From assembly GCA_036563875.1 (NCBI GenBank), contig DATCLO010000160.1:1-64000 (forward strand): 64,000 nt of DNA, read 5' to 3'. A model generated the notes under the pieces. The model searched no databases, was not told the DNA's origin, and was given only the letters and a program-made list of their open reading frames with translations. Each line of letters begins with the position of its first letter. The stretch's first letter is position 1. Of the stretch, positions 33,673 to 42,616 are shown in pieces. The position numbers were made by a program, and so were the translations under genes. This DNA is from ZC4RG29 sp036563875 (GTDB lineage: Bacteria > Bacteroidota > Bacteroidia > Cytophagales > Cyclobacteriaceae).

Positions 33673-35765
33673 GTAAACGTTTCCTGATAGCGCTCATCAC
33701 TCTTTGTTGCTTCGCGGTCCCTGCAACTTCGCAGATTCTGAAGAAGGTCAACTGGACCACAGAGATCACATCTACTGATGTCAAGGTGGGCGACGAAGTG
33801 GAAATCATCTTCAATGCCACCATTGACCCCGGGTGGTATATCTACTCGGTTGATTTCGACTACGACTGCGGCCCTATTCCCATGACGGTATCGTATGATA
33901 AAGTCGCGGGCTTTGAGATGGTAGGGAAGTTGCGTGCTCCGGGCGATAAGGCTAAGCACGACAAAACCTTTGGTTGTGACGTCAGGATATTTGAGAACAC
34001 CGGACAATTCAGGCAAACACTCAAGATTCTTTCCTCTGAAGCATCAACGATATCAGGTAGTTTCGAAGGCCAGGTCTGCTCGGAGGCAGAAGGTTTGTGT
34101 GTTCTGTATGATGGAGAGTTCAACTTTAAACTCAATATCACTGGCAGTACGTCGTCGTCTGCTATCCGGACAGAACCGACACCGCGCCAGGAGGAGCCTG
34201 CTGTCGCGCAACCCGTAGGGCCTGCTGCGGCCGATAGCGTTACCGTTACAGAATCACCGTCAACGGCGGGCCCCAATCGCGGACCTGTACTTGATCCATC
34301 GATTCTCGAAGGCGAAGCGTCTTACGGAACCAGTTCATTCGGCGCGCTCCTTCTCGTGGCGTTTCTCGCAGGCTTTGCTGCGTTGTTGACGCCTTGTGTT
34401 TTTCCGATGGTGCCGATGACGGTGACGTTCTTTCTGCGCGACAATCAAAGTCGCGCGGAAGGAGTTCGCAAGGCCTCGCTGTTCGGTATTTCCATAATCG
34501 CGATCTACACTATCGCAGGGACCTTGTTTGCCGTGCTGCTGGGAACAGATGGATTGAATGCGCTGGCGACGCACTGGGCGCCCAACCTTTTTGTATTTGT
34601 CATCTTCATCGTATTTGCTCTGTCATTCTTTGGCCTGTTTGAAATCACCGCACCGCATCAGCTCGTGAACAAGGCTGACCAGCAAGCGGAGAAGGGCGGG
34701 CTGACGGGCATATTCTTTATGGCGGCAACGCTCGTGCTCGTCTCGTTCAGCTGTACCGTGCCCATCGTGGGGAGCGTGCTGTTCCTTTCCGCGGGAGGCG
34801 AGATCATAAAGCCCATCGCTGTGATGTTTTGCTATTCGCTGGCTTTCGCGCTTCCGTTTACATTTTTCGCCATGTTTCCGGAGCTCATCAAGAGCCTGCC
34901 GAAATCAGGGAGCTGGCTGAATTCGGTAAAAGTCACGCTGGGTTTCCTCGAACTTGCCCTGGCCCTCAAGTTTTTCAGCATTGCGGATCAGGCGTACCAC
35001 TGGGGACTGCTGGACCGCGATATTAACATTGCGCTCTGGATTGTAATTTTTGCCCTCCTCGGATTCTATCTGTTGGGTAAGATTCGTCTACCCGGCGACG
35101 CGCCCCTCGAAAAGATTGGAATTGGGCGCCTGCTTCTCTCCATTTGCGTTTTCACGTTCGTGATTTACCTGACACCCGGACTTTGGGGAGCCCCGTTAAA
35201 AGCCCTCGCCGGCTATTTACCACCCATGCATACGCATGATTTCAACCTCGCCCAACGCACCGGATCAGCCAGTCCGGACCCGGCATGCGAGGAACCCCTT
35301 TACAGCGATTTCCTTCACCTGCCGCACGGCCTGACGGGCTATTTCGACTACGATCAGGCCCTGAAATGCGCCAGGCAGCTCGATAAGCCATTATTTATCG
35401 ACTTTACCGGGCACGGATGCACCAACTGCCGCGAAATGGAGGCAGTGGTTTGGTCCGACCCGCAGGTGCTCGAACGGTTACGGAATGACTTTGTCATCGT
35501 CGCCTTGTACGTCGATGATAAAACTCTTCTCCCCGAATCGAAATGGTACACGTCGAGTCACGACGGCAAGGTTAAGAAGACCATCGGGAAACAGAACGCC
35601 GACCTGCAGATCACAAACCTTGACAACAACGCACAGCCGTTCTACGTGCTGGTGGGCAAAGACGAGCGGGTGCTTGCCTGGCCTTATGCTTACGACCGCA
35701 GCGTGCCTCGTTTCGTAGAGTTTTTGGAATCGGGTAAGCGCAAGTATCGTGAGCTGTATCGATGA
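33669..35765 (+). CDS. dsbD: Thiol:disulfide interchange protein DsbD
   Basis: 698 residues. A signal peptide leads into a periplasmic N-terminal sandwich (about 25-160). Its Cys pair lies near 'FEGQVCSEAEGLC'. A proline-rich linker follows, then about eight transmembrane segments with conserved cysteines in 'LTPCVFPMVPMTVTFF' and 'VSFSCTVPIVGSVLF'. The C-terminal thioredoxin domain has the active site 'GHGCTNCREME'. DsbD carries electrons from cytoplasmic thioredoxin to periplasmic thiol proteins. All three cysteine pairs are present, so it should be active. Confidence 0.95.
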   Translation: MSKRFLIALITLCCFAVPATSQILKKVNWTTEITSTDVKVGDEVEIIFNATIDPGWYIYSVDFDYDCGPIPMTVSYDKVAGFEMVGKLRAPGDKAKHDKTFGCDVRIFENTGQFRQTLKILSSEASTISGSFEGQVCSEAEGLCVLYDGEFNFKLNITGSTSSSAIRTEPTPRQEEPAVAQPVGPAAADSVTVTESPSTAGPNRGPVLDPSILEGEASYGTSSFGALLLVAFLAGFAALLTPCVFPMVPMTVTFFLRDNQSRAEGVRKASLFGISIIAIYTIAGTLFAVLLGTDGLNALATHWAPNLFVFVIFIVFALSFFGLFEITAPHQLVNKADQQAEKGGLTGIFFMAATLVLVSFSCTVPIVGSVLFLSAGGEIIKPIAVMFCYSLAFALPFTFFAMFPELIKSLPKSGSWLNSVKVTLGFLELALALKFFSIADQAYHWGLLDRDINIALWIVIFALLGFYLLGKIRLPGDAPLEKIGIGRLLLSICVFTFVIYLTPGLWGAPLKALAGYLPPMHTHDFNLAQRTGSASPDPACEEPLYSDFLHLPHGLTGYFDYDQALKCARQLDKPLFIDFTGHGCTNCREMEAVVWSDPQVLERLRNDFVIVALYVDDKTLLPESKWYTSSHDGKVKKTIGKQNADLQITNLDNNAQPFYVLVGKDERVLAWPYAYDRSVPRFVEFLESGKRKYRELYR

Positions 35766-35881
35766 GTTAGATGGAGTGGGACCAGGTCGGATTTCAGGTC
35801 GGAAAGCTCCGGCGTGGTTATTTTTTTGAATTTTTTAGACTAATATTACTGCGAGCCAACTAATACAGCAGGGATGCTAAC

Positions 35882-35910
35882 TTTGTGGCCTTAAATATTT
35901 TTTGATTTTG
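35882..35910 (+). promoter_or_regulatory. Possible promoter of the M23 peptidase gene
   Basis: TTTG, 17 bases, then TGATTTTG, which departs from TAnnTTTG at one position. It would start transcription only a few bases before the ATG at 35924, giving an almost leaderless message. Tentative. Confidence 0.35.
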
Positions 35911-35923
35911 TAAGACCTCTTTC

Positions 35924-37225
35924 ATGAAAAGACTGCCGATCCAGCTACTGATCTCCGCTCTCACCTTTTGCGTTGCCGTTCTTCTCGCCGTGGTCCTCGG
36001 ATCCAGGACCGATTTGATTTCGGACGTAATGGGAGATCCCGATTCCGATTCACTGCACATTGACATTGAGATAAAGGAACCGACCGTACTCTACGGTATG
36101 TTTGTCGATGACCTTGTAGTAATCGAAGATAAGATCAAGCGGAACCAGTTCCTCGGAGACATCCTCATGAGCTACAACGTACCGCCAAGCCTTATCCATC
36201 AGCTGTCGATGGTCTCGAAGAATGTCTTTGATGTTCGAAAGATTGCCCCTGAAAAGAAGTATACTGTGCTTTGCACGCCTGACTCAACAAAGACAGCCCG
36301 CGCGTTCGTGTACGAACCCAACCCTCTTGAGTACGTTGTGATCCGATTCGACGACACGCTGTCGGTAGACCTTCAGCGTCGTGAGGTGACGAAAGTAGAA
36401 AAGAGCGTTGCCGGTGTCGTCAATAACAACCTGTCTCAAACCATTGAGTCGCTGGGTATCTCGCACGAGCTAACGAACATGTTCGTGGACATTTTTGCCT
36501 GGCAGGTGGATTTTCAGCGTTTGCAGAAGGGCGACAAATTCAAGATCATCTACGAAGAGAATCAGGTCGAAGGTAAGTTTGCCGGCATCAACCGGATACT
36601 TGCCGTGTACTTTGAACATTTTGGCAATCCTTACTATGCATTCCCTTACGATCAGGGCGAAGGCGTAGACTTCTTTGACGAGGAGGGTAAAAGCCTCCGG
36701 AAAGCGCTGCTGAAGTATCCCATTGAATTCACGCGGATCAGTTCCCGCTATTCGCTGAGCCGCTTCCATCCGGTGCGGAAGGTTTATCGTGCGCACCTGG
36801 GAACGGATTTCGCGGCGCCGACAGGCACGCCTATTCGGTCCGTTGGTGATGGTGTCGTACTGGAAGCCCAGTACACGTCAAACAATGGCAATTATGTCAA
36901 GATCCGGCACAACAGCACCTACACCACGCAATACCTCCACATGTCGAACATCGCCAATGGCATTCGAGCCGGTGTTCGCGTTCGGCAGGGGCAAACGATC
37001 GGGTATGTAGGAAGCACAGGTCTTGCAACCGGACCCCACCTGTGTTATCGCTTCTGGAAGAACGGCGTGCAGGTCGACGCGTTGAAGGTAGAGTTGCCTC
37101 CTTCCCAGCCTATAGCGGATGAACACCGCGCTGCTTTTGAAACAGTTGTTAATGGACTGACAGGACGGCTGAATGCCATTCCGTTCCCGGAGGTTCTGGA
37201 AGATCCGATGGCCGCCCTGAACTGA
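35924..37225 (+). CDS. M23 family peptidoglycan metallopeptidase with HxC motif
   Basis: 433 residues. The N-terminal 'LLISALTFCVAVLLAVVLG' is a membrane anchor or signal. A LysM-like or OapA-like linker region follows, with 'YNVPPSLIHQLSMVSKNVFD'. The M23 domain (about 275-390) has His291 and Asp295 in 'HLGTDFAAPTGTPI', His339 in 'QYLHMS', and His372 in 'GPHLCYRFWKNG'. Where lysostaphin-type enzymes have HxH, this protein has His372-Leu-Cys374. The second histidine is normally a zinc ligand, so cysteine would have to replace it. I recall the same substitution in other Bacteroidota M23 proteins, so it is probably a lineage feature and not damage. Confidence 0.92.
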   Translation: MKRLPIQLLISALTFCVAVLLAVVLGSRTDLISDVMGDPDSDSLHIDIEIKEPTVLYGMFVDDLVVIEDKIKRNQFLGDILMSYNVPPSLIHQLSMVSKNVFDVRKIAPEKKYTVLCTPDSTKTARAFVYEPNPLEYVVIRFDDTLSVDLQRREVTKVEKSVAGVVNNNLSQTIESLGISHELTNMFVDIFAWQVDFQRLQKGDKFKIIYEENQVEGKFAGINRILAVYFEHFGNPYYAFPYDQGEGVDFFDEEGKSLRKALLKYPIEFTRISSRYSLSRFHPVRKVYRAHLGTDFAAPTGTPIRSVGDGVVLEAQYTSNNGNYVKIRHNSTYTTQYLHMSNIANGIRAGVRVRQGQTIGYVGSTGLATGPHLCYRFWKNGVQVDALKVELPPSQPIADEHRAAFETVVNGLTGRLNAIPFPEVLEDPMAALN

Positions 37226-37318
37226 GCTCGCTTTTTTTGCGAAAATCCGGAAGCGTCGAGTAATTTTCCCGCGCTGATTTCAGTTAGGGAAGTGTACTTA
37301 ATGTTACCGGTATTCTGA

Positions 37319-39613
37319 ATGCGGCGTCTGCTTATTCTCTCGTGCGTACTGTTATCGCTTCCGCTCCACGCGCAGAAGGTAGCGCTTGTTCTCAGTGGAG
37401 GAGCCGCGAAGGGGCTCGCGCACGTCGGCGTCATTAAGGCGCTGGAGGAGAATGACATCCCTATCGACTACATTGTCGGCACCTCGATGGGAGGCATCAT
37501 CGGCGGAAGCTACGCTGCGGGCATGAGCCCGTACCAGATCGAAGACATTGTCACCTCGGAAGACTTTCTTCGACTCATCCGCGGGTTGCCGCGCGAGGGG
37601 TTTAATTACTACTACCACAAAGACGCTGACCATCCGGGATTCCTTAAACTCGACCTGTCGCTCGACTCCACACTGAACGTGCAGCTTAATTCGAGTATCG
37701 CAAATGATGTTTCCCTCAATTTTGCTTTGACGGAGATAATGGCGCAGGCTTCCGGCATCTCACGCAACAACTTCGACAGCCTCTTTGTCCCGCTGCGGGT
37801 TGTCGCCGCCGACATCTTCACGCAACAGGAAGTCATCCTCAAGAGAGGTTTGCTTAGCGATGCACTCCGGGCGACGCAGACCGTCCCCTTCTTTTACAAA
37901 CCCATCCGCGTCGATGGGCGCTATCTTTTCGATGGAGGCGTGTACAATAATTTTCCCGTCGACGTAGCAACCAAAGAGTTCAACCCCGATATCATTATTG
38001 GCGTTAACGTCTCAACAAAGATTTTTACCGAGTATCCGTACGAAACGGACGACCGGCTTATCAGCAATTCATTGATTTATATGTTGCTCGACAAGTCGGA
38101 TCCCACAGCCATTGGCGATCTGGGCATCTACATTCAACCAAACATCCGCGGGTACACTTCATTTGATTTTGAAAGGGCTGAAAGTCTGATCGACAGTGGG
38201 TACGTCGCGACGATGCGAAAGATGGACGAGATCAAGGCGAAGATCGCGCGTCGTGTATCCTGCGATGAGCTTTCGGAACGACGGAATGAATTCAACAACC
38301 GTGGCGTTCCCTTCATCTTTGATGGTATACGGTATCAGGGCTTCACGGAAAAGCAAACCCGTTACATTAACCGACTGTTTGGCATCAGACCTGACAGGCC
38401 GCGCCTACTATTCTACAGGGATATACTCAGCGGCTACTACGAGTTGGTGTCCGAGGAATACTTTCACAATGTAGTTCCGAGCATTTCGCTCGATACAGCG
38501 ACGAATCACTTTGTGTTGAACCTGGCGCGCCGACCGCAACAGAATTTTCAAATCGACTTTGGAGGTGTCATTGCAACACGCAACATCAGTAACATCTTCC
38601 TTGGTGCTAGTTTCTATCGGTTCAACAAATCATTGCTTCAGACATCAGTAGGTTTTCAAACAGGAAGCTTTTACAAATCGGCCACGGCTCGCATGCGAGT
38701 TGATAACCCGTTCATTACAAAGTTTTACATCGAACCCTCGGTAACATTTAACAGCTGGGATTATCTCGAATCCGAAGACTTGCTCCAGGATGTTACGGCG
38801 ACGGTTTTGCGACGAGTGAACCGAAAAGCTGCCGTAGACTTCGGTTGGCCAGTGGGGCGGCATCTCAAAGCATCGATTCGGGTTGAGGGATTCAGCAATC
38901 TGGATCGCTATTCAAATGACACAACCTTTACCAGCACTGCTATATTGGATGAACTCAAGATTAAGGGTATTAAGGCCGGCATCGGACTGAGCGCCAACGA
39001 CCTTGACAGGAAACAATATCCACGCCGCGGAAAGGCTATGAGCGTAGCCGCTGAATATTTTTCGCTCTCCGAAGATTACCTGCCGGGTAACACCGCTGTT
39101 AACGCCACACCCTTTTATGGAAGGCACAATTGGTTTCGCTTACGCCTCTCTGCTGAGCAATACTTCAATGGAGGGTTTTACCATCCCGGCTATATCGTGG
39201 AAGGGGTGTTCTCTAATCAGCCGTCGTTTCAGAATTACAGAGGCACAATCATCAATGCGCCGACATTTCATCCGTTGCAGGACAGCCGGACGTTGTTGCT
39301 GGAGAAGTTCCGATCCTTCAATTACGTAGCTGGGGGTATACGCAACATCTTTGTCCTTAAAAACAAGCTTGACTTCAGACTGGAGACTTACCTCTTCAAG
39401 CCCCTTGACTATTTGTCCTCAGATGAGAACCAGGATGTGCAAAAGATCAACGACGTGACCAAAGCATACCTCGCCGCGTCGGCAGGATTAGTGCATCATT
39501 CACCAATTGGGCCAATAAATCTGAGTGTGAACTACTACGACGACAACCACAACAAATGGGGTGTGCTGCTCCATGTTGGCTTCCTTCTCTTTGATCGCCA
39601 CTCCCTCGAATAG
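37319..39613 (+). CDS. Patatin-like phospholipase fused to an outer-membrane barrel
   Basis: 764 residues. A signal peptide ('LILSCVLLSLPLHAQ') precedes the patatin domain: oxyanion loop 'LSGGAAKGLAHVGVIK', nucleophile Ser56 in 'GTSMGGIIGG', and Asp205 in 'LFDGGVYNNFPVD'. After about residue 330 comes a POTRA-like region ('FIFDGIRYQGFTEKQTRYIN'), then a strand-rich C-terminal half ending 'LLHVGFLLFDRHSLE'. This matches an Omp85-type barrel. The design resembles PlpD (type Vd) autotransported lipases. It probably exposes a lipid acyl hydrolase at the outer membrane. The lipid substrate is unknown. Confidence 0.9.
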   Translation: MRRLLILSCVLLSLPLHAQKVALVLSGGAAKGLAHVGVIKALEENDIPIDYIVGTSMGGIIGGSYAAGMSPYQIEDIVTSEDFLRLIRGLPREGFNYYYHKDADHPGFLKLDLSLDSTLNVQLNSSIANDVSLNFALTEIMAQASGISRNNFDSLFVPLRVVAADIFTQQEVILKRGLLSDALRATQTVPFFYKPIRVDGRYLFDGGVYNNFPVDVATKEFNPDIIIGVNVSTKIFTEYPYETDDRLISNSLIYMLLDKSDPTAIGDLGIYIQPNIRGYTSFDFERAESLIDSGYVATMRKMDEIKAKIARRVSCDELSERRNEFNNRGVPFIFDGIRYQGFTEKQTRYINRLFGIRPDRPRLLFYRDILSGYYELVSEEYFHNVVPSISLDTATNHFVLNLARRPQQNFQIDFGGVIATRNISNIFLGASFYRFNKSLLQTSVGFQTGSFYKSATARMRVDNPFITKFYIEPSVTFNSWDYLESEDLLQDVTATVLRRVNRKAAVDFGWPVGRHLKASIRVEGFSNLDRYSNDTTFTSTAILDELKIKGIKAGIGLSANDLDRKQYPRRGKAMSVAAEYFSLSEDYLPGNTAVNATPFYGRHNWFRLRLSAEQYFNGGFYHPGYIVEGVFSNQPSFQNYRGTIINAPTFHPLQDSRTLLLEKFRSFNYVAGGIRNIFVLKNKLDFRLETYLFKPLDYLSSDENQDVQKINDVTKAYLAASAGLVHHSPIGPINLSVNYYDDNHNKWGVLLHVGFLLFDRHSLE

Positions 39614-39678
39614 AGGGGTTTACAGGCTAATTCGTATCACTTATTTTTGTCCCATTTTAGGCCGTTTCTAGGCTGAAT

Positions 39679-39706
39679 TTTGAAATTTTGACTAAGTTTA
39701 ACTTTG
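39679..39706 (+). promoter_or_regulatory. Bacteroidota-type promoter for the OmpA-family gene
   Basis: TTTG at 39679, 16 bases, then TAACTTTG, an exact TAnnTTTG box, ending 19 bases before the start codon. A second exact box, TATTTTTG, lies at 39642-39649, so two start points are possible. Confidence 0.6.
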
Positions 39707-39724
39707 AATTCCTAAAACACAGGC

Positions 39725-41752
39725 ATGAAGAAAATTCTACCTCTCATCATACTTGCCGGCGCGTATGCAACGACGGAAGCCCAAGTGGTGCAGTGGGCAT
39801 CAAGTGTCCTGGAGGTTTCCTCCGAACTCACCCCGGTTCAGTATGGCGCCTATCAGGCATTGGGCAAACCCAATGTGCTTCCCGCGGGTGGACAGAATCC
39901 TAATGCGTGGACGCCAAACAAACCCAATCGCAAGGAATTCATAAAGCTCGGGTTCAGTAACCCGATGAGCATTCGACAAGTTGCCATTGCGGAATCACAC
40001 AACCCTAGCGCGTTGTATCGTGTATTGTTGTATGACGAAGCAGGTAATGAATATGAATTGAACGTACTTAATCCGAGTTCAATCCCGCTTAAGGGAAGGA
40101 TGCTGAACATATTCACTGAACCTACACCGTATAAGGTTGCCGCGGTGAAACTGGAATTTGACGGCGCTGCTGTTCCCGATTACTTTGCTATTGATGCTGT
40201 CGGTATTACCGACTCCAGCTATCCGATCATTGCTGATATTCCAAAGCCGCAATTGCTCGCTTCGGGAATCGTGATTGAAGCGCTTGACGCAAATATAAAT
40301 ACTGATGTGAGTGAGTTGAATCCGCTCCTCTCTCCTGATGGGAAGACGCTGTACTTTAGCCGTAAGAATCACCCGGAGAACGTGGGTGGCACAAGCGACC
40401 TCGAAGACATCTGGTACTCTGAGCTGGATTCAACCGGTCGTTGGACGCTGGCCAAGAACCTTCGGCAATTCAATAATGCAGGCCCCAACTTTATCAATAC
40501 GATAAGTTCGGTAACACCTGATGGACGTTCCGCAATAATTCTTCTCGGCAACAAGTATTTGCCGAACGGCAAGATGATGGCAGGTGTTTCGATCAGCTCT
40601 AACGTAGGGGGTACGTGGTCAACACCAGTTGCCCTGGAGATCGAGAACGACTACAACTTCAGCGACAAGGCGAACTACTTCCTCGCGAACAACCGCCGCA
40701 CACTGCTCATGTCGGTGGAACGTGAGGATTCATACGGTGGTCGCGACCTCTATGTGTCGTTCATGAACAGCGACAGCACCTGGACAGAACCGAAGAACCT
40801 CGGTGATGTCATCAACTCGGCTGGCGAAGAATCGGCGCCGTTCCTTGCACTTGATGATCAGACACTCTACTTCTCATCGAATGGCTTCAGTGGATATGGA
40901 GGAAGTGACATCTATGTATCCAAGAGGCTTGATGACACGTGGACGAACTGGTCTGAACCTGAAAACCTGGGCCCTGAAATCAACTCGCCCCTGGAAGACT
41001 TGTTCTTCAACATTCCGGCAAACAGCGAGTATGCGTATTACTCAAGGGGTGTCACGGAGACCAACACGGACATTTATCGTGTGAAGCTCCCCATCCTCAA
41101 GAAACCTGAAGTATGGGTAACGGTACGCGGCAAGATTGTGGATGCCGAAACAGGCCAACCTATTGGTGCGAAGGTGGTGTATGAACGACTTCCCGGCGGC
41201 GAGGAAACTGGTATCGCTCAGACTGATCCGGCAACCGGAGAATATGAAATCCGGATTCCGGGAGGAAGCATATACGGGATTCGTGCTGAAGCGCCAGATA
41301 AGATTTCAGAAAGTCAAAACCTTGACCTGACGGGTATAACGGAAGATCGCATTATCGACGTGCGTGATTTCCGCCTGGGCAACATACGCGTTGCGGACAT
41401 TGCGAAGGACGTCACGATAACGCTGAACAACGTATTCTTTGATTTCGATAAGGCAGATTTGAAGCCGGAAAGCTATCCTGAATTGGACCGGATCGTTCGC
41501 CTCATGAAGGAACGGACAGACATGGAAATTGAGGTTTCCGGCCACACCGACTCAATGGGCCCCGAATCCTATAATCAGGGCCTCTCCAGGCGCCGGGCAC
41601 AGGCGGTAGTTACCTACCTCTCCCGGAACGGAATTAATACGAGCAGGCTCAAAGTAACCTACTTTGGAGAAAGCAAACCGATCGACAGCAACGAAACAGA
41701 CGAAGGCAGGAGTAGAAACAGGCGAGTGGAGTTTAAGATCCTCAAGTTATAG
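39725..41752 (+). CDS. OmpA family protein with propeller repeats
   Basis: 675 residues with a signal peptide. Domains in order: a discoidin-like sandwich (about 20-165, 'KEFIKLGFSNPMSIRQVAIA'), PD40 propeller repeats (about 190-450, 'LSPDGKTLYFSRKN', 'LALDDQTLYFSSNGFSGYGG'), a carboxypeptidase-regulatory-like domain (about 460-540), and a C-terminal OmpA domain (about 555-675, 'FFDFDKADLKPESYPELD', 'VSGHTDSMGPESYNQGLSRR'). The OmpA domain binds peptidoglycan; the propeller may bind protein or glycan partners. PorE of the type IX secretion system has a related plan, but I cannot assign this protein to that system. A smaller OmpA paralogue follows 18 bases later. Confidence 0.9.
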   Translation: MKKILPLIILAGAYATTEAQVVQWASSVLEVSSELTPVQYGAYQALGKPNVLPAGGQNPNAWTPNKPNRKEFIKLGFSNPMSIRQVAIAESHNPSALYRVLLYDEAGNEYELNVLNPSSIPLKGRMLNIFTEPTPYKVAAVKLEFDGAAVPDYFAIDAVGITDSSYPIIADIPKPQLLASGIVIEALDANINTDVSELNPLLSPDGKTLYFSRKNHPENVGGTSDLEDIWYSELDSTGRWTLAKNLRQFNNAGPNFINTISSVTPDGRSAIILLGNKYLPNGKMMAGVSISSNVGGTWSTPVALEIENDYNFSDKANYFLANNRRTLLMSVEREDSYGGRDLYVSFMNSDSTWTEPKNLGDVINSAGEESAPFLALDDQTLYFSSNGFSGYGGSDIYVSKRLDDTWTNWSEPENLGPEINSPLEDLFFNIPANSEYAYYSRGVTETNTDIYRVKLPILKKPEVWVTVRGKIVDAETGQPIGAKVVYERLPGGEETGIAQTDPATGEYEIRIPGGSIYGIRAEAPDKISESQNLDLTGITEDRIIDVRDFRLGNIRVADIAKDVTITLNNVFFDFDKADLKPESYPELDRIVRLMKERTDMEIEVSGHTDSMGPESYNQGLSRRRAQAVVTYLSRNGINTSRLKVTYFGESKPIDSNETDEGRSRNRRVEFKILKL

Positions 41753-41770
41753 CGCGTAAACCCATGAATT

Positions 41771-42469
41771 ATGGCTTCGACTTTACTAAGACTTGTCTTC
41801 CTGCTGGCAGCAGCCGTGCCTTTATTGGCCCAGGAAGCCGACAGCCTGACTTACGCGGAGGGCATGATCCTGAGCGCTGAGACCCGCCAACCCGTAACAG
41901 CCCGCATCGTATACAAAAGCTTGCCTTACGGTAACCGTATTGGGATCATCAATGGCAGCAAGTATGAATTTGCCATGTTCGATAACGACAAGTACTCCAT
42001 CGAAGTCATCGCCACCGGTTATGCTCCTGCAAAGTATATGCTCGACCCTGCGGACACGAACGAAAACCGCCGCGTGATCCGCGATATCGAACTTGTTGCA
42101 GGAACCAATCACGTCCACACGCCCGGTCAGGTCATGCTTCTCAGCAACCTGATCTTTGAAGTGGGGAGGTCGAGAATCACGCCGGAGTCTTATCCCGAGC
42201 TGGACATTGTCGTTAGCATGATGCGAGAAAACGCCAACATGATCATTCAACTCGAAGGTCATACCGACTACCAGGGTGATGCCGCCGAGAACATGAAGCT
42301 TTCGCGGCAACGCGTCAAAGCAGTAAAAGACTACCTCGTTTCGAAGGGCATTGCCAAGAGCCGCATTCATACCAAAGCTTTCGGAGGTACCATGCCGCTG
42401 TCCCGCGACAACACACCAGAAGCGCACCGCATGAACCGACGCGTGGAGTTGCGGATTCTCGACAACTAA
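41771..42469 (+). CDS. Small OmpA family protein
   Basis: 232 residues with a signal peptide ('LRLVFLLAAAVPLLAQ'). Residues about 28-110 look like the carboxypeptidase-regulatory domain of the upstream gene ('ILSAETRQPVTARIVYKSLP'). The OmpA domain (about 115-232) has 'ITPESYPELDIVVSMM' and 'LEGHTDYQGDAAENMKLSR', ending 'RMNRRVELRILD'. It looks like a tandem, shortened copy of the C-terminal half of the preceding protein, without the propeller. It probably links the outer membrane to peptidoglycan. It is 18 bases downstream and likely co-transcribed. Confidence 0.92.
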   Translation: MASTLLRLVFLLAAAVPLLAQEADSLTYAEGMILSAETRQPVTARIVYKSLPYGNRIGIINGSKYEFAMFDNDKYSIEVIATGYAPAKYMLDPADTNENRRVIRDIELVAGTNHVHTPGQVMLLSNLIFEVGRSRITPESYPELDIVVSMMRENANMIIQLEGHTDYQGDAAENMKLSRQRVKAVKDYLVSKGIAKSRIHTKAFGGTMPLSRDNTPEAHRMNRRVELRILDN

Positions 42470-42494
42470 TCATATTGTAAACAATGGAATGATA

Positions 42495-42566
42495 GTAGAG
42501 ACGCCCCAACCTGGGCGTCTCTCATCATCCCTGGGCGTCTCTCAAGTTATCGTCCGGCGTCTCTAC
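42495..42566. repeat. Palindromic repeat cluster of the GTAGAGACGC type
   Basis: GTAGAGACGCC at 42495 is matched by GGCGTCTCTAC at 42556-42566. Two further GGGCGTCTCT units lie at 42513 and 42533. The outer arms form an 11-base inverted repeat, and the inner units are alternative partners for the left arm. It sits 25 bases after the OmpA gene stop. Elements with GTAGAGACG and CGTCTCTAC arms are, as I recall, common dispersed repeats in Bacteroidota and cyanobacteria. Confidence 0.75.
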
Positions 42567-42616
42567 GCGTTTTGTGACGCGCCAAACAATCACGTTTCAT
42601 TTCGTTACATTAGGGG

